The position numbers and the translations under genes were made by a program. Under the pieces are notes generated by a model, which saw only the letters and a program-made list of their open reading frames with translations, ran no database searches and was not told the DNA's origin. DNA of 12,500 nucleotides from Actinidia chinensis. Taxonomy: Eukaryota; Streptophyta; Magnoliopsida; Ericales; Actinidiaceae. How positions within the stretch are numbered: the first letter of the stretch is position 1; every line of letters starts with the position of its first letter. Positions 9,060-12,500 of this stretch are shown here, in pieces. The DNA is taken from the NCBI GenBank assembly GCA_009663005.1, contig CM018895.1, forward strand, positions 20,082,548 to 20,095,047, in the 5' to 3' direction.

Positions 9060-9480
9060 TCGTGCTTCCCCATTAGTAGGGAGCCTTGACAATGGTCAGC
9101 TACTACATTTTCGGAACCCTTTCTTACTCTGATTCAATAGTTAAATTCTTATAGTAACAGGGAATCCAACCTAATGTGTGAATTTCAGGGGTTTAGTCAA
9201 AGGTACTTTAGTGCGGAATGATCAGTCGTATATATAATAAACAAGTGATCCAAAACAAGGCTGACTAAACTTATCGAAGGCAAAGACCACAAAAAGCAAT
9301 TCTTTTTCGGTTGGTGATAGTTATTGACATTGGGGTTTCTTCTCTATCCTTTGCCCCCAAACAGTTCCATAATCACTCGCACAACATCAGCTCAAAGGTA
9401 GAGACCAATCGTGCATCGAATATAATTGGTGCTGTGGTGAGAAGACCTTAAGTTTATCAAAGGTTTTGACATTATGGGTC
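9060..9480 (-). pseudogene. pol: RNase H domain, frameshifted
   Basis: Degrades the RNA strand during reverse transcription. The minus strand shows DWSLPL (about 9400-9418), then a SDYGTVWGQR-like piece near 9350-9375. EKELLFVVFAFDKF follows at 9267-9308, and TTDHSALKYL at 9197-9229, which ends at a stop. ENVVADH (about 9092-9112) marks the end of the domain, close to the family's 'ENVVADHLSRL'. The conserved acidic residues E of KELL and D of TDHSAL are still visible, but in different frames. Between RT and RNase H, a LPIPKVVKDI-like connection block lies near 9595-9625. Confidence 0.85.
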
Positions 9481-9699
9481 CACTCAAAAGGTACATCCAA
9501 TGAAAGCAAGTGAAACAAAGGCTCGAGATAGCACTACACCCCTAAATGAAGGGACGATAAAATCGGCATGCCCTAAAAATGATCATAATATCTTTCACAC
9601 CTTAGGGATAGGTAGATGTTGATGAATCATTTCGATTTTGCTTATCTACCTATAGCCCTGTTCCAGACACCCAATATGCCCAAGAACTATTTACATTGG

Positions 9700-10400
9700 T
9701 TGTTACCATGAAGTGACCACTTCTCCCAATTTAAAAACCAAGTGACTTTCTGCACTCTTCTTCAAAACAAACTTCAATATGCTCTAAATATGATTCAAAT
9801 GTATCCCTCGTCCATGAATACCTCAAGGATCTTTTCAACCATGTCACTAAAAATTGGAAATCATGCACCTTTGAAAAGTGGGCCGGTGGCATTGTATAGC
9901 CGAAGGCTTCTCCTATAGGCATAAGTGCCAAAAGGGCATGTGAATGTGGTCTGATTATTGATCCTTTAAAAGCCACCTCAATCTGATTGTACCCAGAGTA
10001 ACCCATCAAAAAATAATATATGCTCGGCCCGAACACGCTCTAAGACTTGATCAAAAAGGGGATGAGAAATGGTCCTTCCCTAGTTGTAGCATTCAACTTT
10101 TCGGTAATCGATGCACATTCGATAACCGGTTTGGGAACTCTAGTTGCACAGCTCAGTAGACTCATTCTTCACCACGTTACCCCCGGACTTCTTAGGAACA
10201 CTTTGGTTACGACTCACCCACCTAGAATCAGAAATTGGGATATTGATACCCGCATAAAAAGTTTCAGCACTCTCCTCTAACAGCCTTTTTTAATTGGTTT
10301 TAAACGCCTTTGCCTTGCCGCACAGGTTAGAATCCTCTTCCAAATAAATACGATGAGTGCACACATGAGTGCGACTAATACCGTGAAGACGCTATTGTAC
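9700..10400 (-). pseudogene. pol: Reverse transcriptase (RT), frameshifted, catalytic box altered
   Basis: RNA-dependent DNA polymerase of the element. In order on the minus strand: THRIYLEED (about 10345-10375), INIPISDSRWVS (about 10210-10250), VPKKSGGNVVKNES (about 10165-10210), CIDYRK (about 10100-10118), FDQVLERV (about 10028-10055), YYFLMGYSGYNQI (about 9990-10030), scattered remains of the 'FGL-NAPATF' region near 9880-9910, and KILEVFMDE (about 9807-9833). These are fingers and palm blocks of Ty3/gypsy RT, in order. Frame changes separate nearly every block. The catalytic Y/F-x-D-D box reads FMDE at 9807-9818 followed by a nearby stop, so even this motif is lost or shifted. The 101-codon open stretch at 9731-10036 covers only part of the domain. 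Confidence 0.85.
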
Positions 10401-10860
10401 AGCGAATGACTTTTATGCCTCTAAAGTATTTTCAACAGTGATCCTCTGACCTTCAGTTCGGCTCTAGAGGATTAGACAACGGGGGTAAGAATCACCTTCT
10501 CCAAGAAAAACGCATACTAAGTGTAAATGGTAGAGGTTTTTCTGTCCGGAATTGGTGGTTTTTCTTCAGATGAAACAAGTTTAACTACACTTGGTGCAAT
10601 GAGGTTCAAAAGTTGGGAATCTAATGACCCACATGCAAGGACAGCCTCAGCTCTTCACTGACAATGGATGGCATCCCTAAAAACTTACACTTTCGAATTC
10701 CAATTGGTCATGGGGCTCCACTCCAAACTAGAGCTCTATCAATCGAATCTTCCATGAAACTTACTATCCACATGCTCTGAATGATGGACTCAAGGACATT
10801 TATTTTATCAATTTGGTCTACTTCCCTCATTGTTTAACTAAAGTGAAAATGTTTGTCTCC
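10400..10860 (-). pseudogene. Protease-RT linker of pol, degraded
   Basis: The minus strand holds short matches to the spacer that joins protease to RT in Tat/Athila elements. One is a FHEDSIDRALVWSGAP-like piece near 10710-10760. Another is a KYAFFLE-like piece near 10500-10520, corresponding to the family's 'LKYAFLGE'. None is in a long open frame. It has no enzymatic role of its own that I can name. Confidence 0.6.
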
Positions 10861-11264
10861 AAACGTCGTTTATTACCAAATGAAAGCTTAAGTAATCCAT
10901 GCCGTAATGAATAACGGCATCGCAGAGAGTAGTGGCTAGGAAGGTCTAACTAAGATGACAGGAATATGACGTTTTTTAAACTGACCACAATGACAGGTGA
11001 AGTATCCAAAAGACTATGAAAGCTATCGGGTAGTACACGTATCGAATTGAATAAGAACATCCTCGATGATCCCCTGGACCTTAACAGAACGATAACCAAC
11101 AAACGGTGTAACTCGCGTTGTTTTATTCTCCTAACTCGGTCTTTGTAGACGGAATACGGTAACAAATTCACATTAGAACCTAAATCGAGAAGTGCTCGAT
11201 CAATCTTACAACCCCCTATTATGCACGAAAAGTAGGCAACAGGGTGTTTCTTATACTTCGGCAC
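10860..11264 (-). pseudogene. pol: Retroviral-type aspartic protease (PR), frameshifted
   Basis: Protease that would cleave the Gag-Pol polyprotein. The minus frame starting at 11264 reads through CKIDRALLDLGSNVNLLP. Here the DLG motif (D at about 11184-11186) is the active-site aspartate in the form usual for plant Tat/Athila elements, followed by the hydrophobic NLLPYSVY. Further on, another frame carries a VKVQGIIEDVLIQFD segment (about 11035-11080), matching the family's 'PRGIIEDVLVQVD' flap side. The 'LDT-PV' piece and a HIPVIL piece follow near 10930-11000, so at least two frame changes are needed. Downstream, about 10860-10890, is a remnant of the family's conserved 'lLKLSFGN' tail. 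The reading starts at PKYKKHPVA only as an internal segment of a polyprotein; the methionine is not a true start. Confidence 0.82.
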
Positions 11265-11299
11265 AGTCTTGCATTAGAGAACGCACTCAACTATCATTC

Positions 11300-12290
11300 A
11301 TCCTTGCCATCTATTTACATGCAAATTTCATTTGACAGTACACAATTATTAAAAATTGGCACATAAGAGGGAATCTATTTATAGCATCTCTAAACATCGG
11401 AATATTGATTGAACTGTTGAAGACATCATTCATAAATTTCTGGAATTTTGAAGTTTGCTACTCACTTTGCCAAATATTTATGGGAACGTGCATGTTTTAA
11501 ATCATCACAGTTAATTTCATTGGAACTTTTGTGAGCGGCTCAAATCATGCTCATGTTCTGCCCTCTGCTTTCTTTCCTTTTCATCCTCGAACTTTCGTCT
11601 CTCACTCTCACCACCTAACTCTTAGATTTCTCACACCTTGAATACCCTCTTTGGGGCATGGTTTTATCGATTTCCTTACCACTTCTAAGGTCGGTGAGGC
11701 CTGTGGGACTTGGTTTTATGTGTTTCCTAAATGCAAATTTGCAGGCTTAGGATTTTGCTGATGTGGGACTAGGAATCGGCACTTGCATTTGTTGTGAAAG
11801 TACGAGACTCTAAGTATAGAAATTCATTTCACCAATTGGCTAAAATACTTGTGACTTTAGTAGCGCAAATCATTATCCTAATCCTCCGATGTGGAGGAGG
11901 TGATATTGTAATGTTGTGGTGCAGGGTGGTAGCGTTTGTGGCGCGAATATGTCCATAGGTTGTGGCTTGTTTGTGGTGTGTAGTCGTGTAGGTATGAATG
12001 TGGTGCCTGTATAGTTGTTATTGGATGGAAAATTTTAGGAATTTTGAGGAAAAATTTTGCATGTTCTGTTGCCCCTCTTGTCGCCACCCAAAGTTAGGAT
12101 GATTTCTCCAACCAGGATTATACGTATTCGGAGTAGGATACCCCTATTTTGAAAATTGGCCTACCACATAACTTGTCAACGGGCCTCTTACCCCCGCTAC
12201 ATTGGAACATATCAGTGCAGTGGTCCATTGTACAAACAATATTACACATATCAGTGCAGTTCCCTTGCAAACTCCTTGAAAAGCCAAGAG
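11300..12290 (-). pseudogene. gag: gag C-terminal half, degraded, joined to pol
   Basis: This would encode the capsid/nucleocapsid end of Gag, the structural protein that packages element RNA in cytoplasmic particles. Three landmarks are seen. At 12081-12122 the minus strand reads YNPGWRNHPNFGWR, a signature of plant Tat/Athila-type Gag. At 11645-11695 it reads TDLRSGKEIDKTMPQRG, matching the 'TLRSGK' box shortly before the protease. At 11311-11448 it reads KFQKF followed by a stretch ending at a stop, similar to the family's 'KFLxxF...INIPxxDAIxxxPxYxKFL' segment. Upstream, about 12207-12265, a cysteine/histidine-rich piece including MDHCTDMFQC looks like the remnant of a CCHC zinc knuckle. 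Frames change between landmarks and stops are present. The 210 bases from 12291 to the window edge should also be gag, but I recognise nothing there. Confidence 0.8.
12207..12260 (-). repeat. 39-bp-period duplication in the gag zinc-knuckle region
   Basis: ACATATCAGTGCAGT occurs at 12207-12221 and again at 12246-12260, 39 bases (13 codons) apart. On the minus strand both copies read CTDM in the same frame. Outside the 15-base core, similarity fades quickly. Confidence 0.7.
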
Positions 12291-12500
12291 AGAACAAGAG
12301 TCAAAAGAAAGCTACCAAAAACAACCAACTTGCTCGAAGCCATTTCTCTATTCGGACCACAATTGAACTTACCTATTTAAACAAAACGCTAGTTTGACCA
12401 AAAGACGAAATTGACAAACTTGGTTAAGAACATGCACTCTGCTAGGAGGGCCAATTGTTTGACCCACATACGGATCCAATACATTAGTTGTATCAGATTT

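Larger units (their letters stand above)
1907..12500 (-). mobile_element. Decayed Ty3/gypsy LTR retrotransposon, Athila-like, 5' end outside the window
   Basis: Minus-strand similarity blocks occur in the order gag, protease, RT, RNase H, integrase, extra ORF, polypurine tract, LTR. This is the Ty3/gypsy order (integrase after RNase H). Key fragments seen are YNPGWRNHPNF, DLRSGKEIDK, RALLDLGSNVNLLPYSVY, YSGYNQI, TTDHSALKYL, WGIDFMGPFP and YGKACHSPV. They belong to the Tat/Athila class of plant elements as I know it. Frameshifts and stops interrupt every domain, so it is a relic. The left boundary rests on the LTR end near 1907. The right boundary is the window edge, and no second LTR is seen. 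The 4 kb between pol and LTR, with an env-position ORF, favours Athila over Tat, but a tree of RT would be needed to settle the lineage. Confidence 0.9.

Noticed and set aside
11878..12087. 69-codon minus-strand open frame starting MATRGATEH
   Set aside because: It is a shifted frame of the gag region; the true similarity (YNPGWRNHPNFGWR) ends in a different frame at the same place.

Overview
The window looks like repeat-rich nuclear DNA from a flowering plant. It is AT-rich, has no intact gene, and is dominated by one heavily decayed Ty3/gypsy (Metaviridae) LTR retrotransposon lying on the minus strand. Its internal region runs off the right edge. The pieces fit the Tat/Athila (non-chromovirus, OTA) branch, most likely Athila-like. 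Evidence for this is the fragments of protein similarity, a very long region between pol and the 3' LTR, and a third, env-position open reading frame. I cannot name the host species.

Element order, read on the minus strand from high to low coordinates: gag C-terminal part with a degraded zinc knuckle and a YNPGWRNHPNF box (about 12290-11300); aspartic protease with a DLG active site (about 11264-10860); protease-RT linker; reverse transcriptase (about 10400-9700); RNase H (about 9480-9060); integrase with zinc-binding, core and C-terminal parts (about 8880-7718); a first polypurine-like G-run (about 7536-7542); a leader with GTTCGAACG motifs; a decayed third ORF of the 'putative plant transposon protein' type with a glutamate-rich tail (about 6560-5300); about 1.7 kb of non-coding DNA; the polypurine tract (3597-3608); and a 3' LTR of about 1.7 kb (3596 to about 1907) with a TATA box near 2961-2970. 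The 5' LTR, primer-binding site and most of gag would lie beyond position 12500.

Every coding block is broken by frameshifts and stops, and similarity moves between the three minus frames every 30-150 bases. The element therefore cannot make working proteins. It is best read as an old, non-autonomous relic whose fragments once formed a single gag-pol and an accessory ORF.

Left of the LTR (1-1906) is unrelated flanking DNA: a 30-bp tandem repeat at the very left edge, AT-rich sequence with no recognisable gene, a patch of short repeated motifs (about 1038-1200) that may come from another LTR, and a pyrimidine tract abutting the LTR end.

I found no host gene, tRNA, rRNA, CRISPR array or clearly new system. 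The most unusual signals are the GTTCGAACG palindrome family shared by the LTR U3 and the post-pol leader, a 105-bp tandem duplication inside the LTR, and an in-frame 39-bp duplication in the gag zinc-knuckle region.
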